NCBI GenBank assembly: GCA_963744225.1
Contig: CAVUSV010000002.1
Coordinates: 117,688 to 181,687, forward strand
Direction: 5' to 3'
Source: Bog-473 sp963744225
GTDB taxonomy: Bacteria > Actinomycetota > Acidimicrobiia > Acidimicrobiales > RAAP-2
Length of the DNA stretch: 64,000 bases
Below the pieces are notes generated by a model. That model ran no database searches. It saw nothing but the letters and a program-made list of their open reading frames with translations, and was not told the origin of the DNA. Below, in pieces: positions 62,595 to 64,000 of the stretch; position 1 is the first letter of the stretch; each line of letters opens with the position of its first letter. The position numbers and the translations under genes were made by a program.

Positions 62595-63823
62595 ATGGCG
62601 AGGTCACGCAAGCTCGGCTACGGCGAGGGCTCGATCTATCAACAAGGCGACGGACGCTGGCGCGGCGAGCTGCGACTCGGTACCAAGCGCCGCCGGGTCT
62701 CTGCCTGGACGCGGAGCGAGGTGGTTGCCAAACTCGATGAGCTACCGCGCGAGAGCTCGGCCGGACTCCCCCTCGGCACCGACATGCGCCTCGGCGAGTG
62801 GTTGGACTGGTACCAGGAGATGATCGAGGCCGAGAAGCACCCCAGCACCTGTGCCAACTGCGCCTGGGCCGTCAAACAACTCACGCCGCTGCGCGGCCGC
62901 CGGCTACGTGAGCTCGAAGTCCTCGAGTTCGAAGCACTTCTCAAAGATCTGGCCAACCGGGCGCCGGGTGCGGCGGCCAAGAAAGGGCGAGGGGGTCGGG
63001 AGAAACCACTGTCGAAGTCGTCGCTGAACCGCATCAAGATGGTGCTGGGCGCGGCCCTCCACGAAGCCGAACGTCGGGGCCTCGTGGCGCGCAACATCGC
63101 CCGGCTGGCCCATCTGCCCCCCGGAGCGACGGGTAGTCAAGGCGCGGCGCTCGCTCACGGTCGAGGAAGCCAATCGGTTCGTCGACGTCGTCCGGGGCAC
63201 CGAGGACGAAGCCCTCGTTCTCGTAGCCTTGACGATGGGACTACGCCCCGGAGAAGTCACCGGGCTGTCCTGGGACGCGGTGGACTTCGACGAGGGCGTC
63301 CTCACCGTCCGCCAGGCCCTCAAACGCCTTCCAGACGGCTCCTACGTCATCGGGCCACCAAAAGTCGATAGCTACCGGATGCTGCGCCTGCCCACAGAGC
63401 TCGTCGCCCTGCTGCGAGCCCACCGTCTCGCCCAGCGCAAGGCGCGCCTCGCCTCGCGAGGTGTGGGAGGACCATGGCCTGGTCTTCACCAACATCCTCG
63501 GGCGCCCCATCGACGCGTCGAACCTGCGGCGCATCGTGGCCACCTATGCCAAGCGAGCCGACGTGGGGCGCCTCTCCCCCAACGAACTCCGACATTCGGC
63601 GGCCTCGCTGCTGGTCGCCAACGGCACCGCGCTCCAGGACGTCTCAGACATGCTCGGTCATCGCGACATTCGGATGCTGGCCCAGACCTACCGGCACAAG
63701 ATTCGCTCGGTCGTCGACGTCACGAGCGGCCAGGAGCGAATGCTCCTCGGTCGAGCGCTCCGCTCCCCCGGAGATCCAGCAGTCGGCTCAGCGACGGCTA
63801 TGCCTCGCAAACGGACCCCGTAG
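62595..63823 (+). CDS. Tyrosine recombinase / phage-type integrase, two frameshifts
   Basis: Reconstructed integrase of about 410 residues. ATG at 62595 with GGAGGA directly upstream. N-terminal arm-binding part KLGYGEGSIYQQGDGRWRGELRLG (as in mycobacteriophage/ICE integrases), SAM-like core-binding domain to about residue 165, then the catalytic domain: LTMGLRPGEVTGLSWDAVDF (first Arg), ELRHSAASLLVANG (second Arg/His), LGHRDIRMLAQTYRHK (His and the nucleophilic Tyr). Indels near 63130 and 63455 shift the frame. It lies 145 bases from the tRNA remnant and reads into the element, which continues past the window. Confidence 0.85.
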
Positions 63824-64000
63824 CGTGTCGTTTGGAACGGGTCGCGCCACTTGATCACGTTGAGCTGTACATTGCGAAAGTACGTTTCTCAGCCCTTTTG
63901 ACCCGGTCCTTTCCGAGGACTCCTGGTGGCGGCATTTCGACCCCCTCAGGTTCCCTCACGATCCCTCTCCTTCCCTCTCGGTCCGAGCACGTGAAAGACT

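Overview
The window is high-GC DNA (roughly two thirds G+C by eye) from what is most likely an actinobacterium, plausibly class Acidimicrobiia. The signs are a mycobacterial-type gene set: EgtB/EgtD ergothioneine enzymes, an MptB-like polyprenol-phosphate mannosyltransferase, a PknB-like kinase, an Rv2466c-like thiol oxidoreductase and a DUF2237 protein. The mixture of P450s, SDRs, acyl-CoA and CoA-transferase genes, and an L,D-transpeptidase carrying ~42-residue repeats of a kind I associate with that class, fit as well. Lineage is inference; there is no rRNA or intact tRNA here to settle it.

Layout. 0-8 kb: a partial MFS exporter divergent from a nitronate monooxygenase, a msrA remnant, a PadR/ABC exporter operon whose regulator has a His-rich N-terminus, and egtB-egtD. 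8-14 kb: an envelope-sugar block, sqdB (UDP-sulfoquinovose synthase) followed by a YfhO-type membrane protein, divergent from an MptB-like mannosyltransferase. 14-23 kb: a minus-strand catabolic operon (small protein, sulfatase, two SDRs, EthD-like, SnoaL-like and flavin/F420 PPOX proteins) divergent from an ArsR-type regulator, then a P450 and a lipocalin-like protein. 23-42 kb: catabolic and housekeeping genes, including a second nitronate monooxygenase divergent from a nitroreductase, an M20 peptidase, a haloalkane dehalogenase translationally coupled to a flavin monooxygenase, a second P450, rpiA, acyl-CoA dehydrogenase, CoA transferase and beta-carbonic anhydrase. 42-52 kb: envelope and central functions (L,D-transpeptidase, glutamine synthetase, Ser/Thr kinase, sulfotransferase, SQR-like flavoprotein, cellulose synthase-PilZ, EamA transporter). 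52-61 kb: a two-component system, lipoprotein, two ABC ATPases and a large FtsX permease, next to uppP. 61-64 kb: a DsbA-like protein, then a tRNA 3' remnant with its terminator next to a tyrosine recombinase, which marks the edge of an integrated element extending beyond the right end.

Many genes at 17.5-22.6, 49.5-51.5, 52.6-60.2 and 62.6-63.8 kb can only be read through by changing frame, while neighbouring stretches are intact. Family similarity continues on both sides of each shift, and several shifts lie in short G runs, so residual sequencing indels are the simplest explanation. For those genes I give the outer limits of the reconstructed gene. No CRISPR array, rRNA operon or replication origin was seen.
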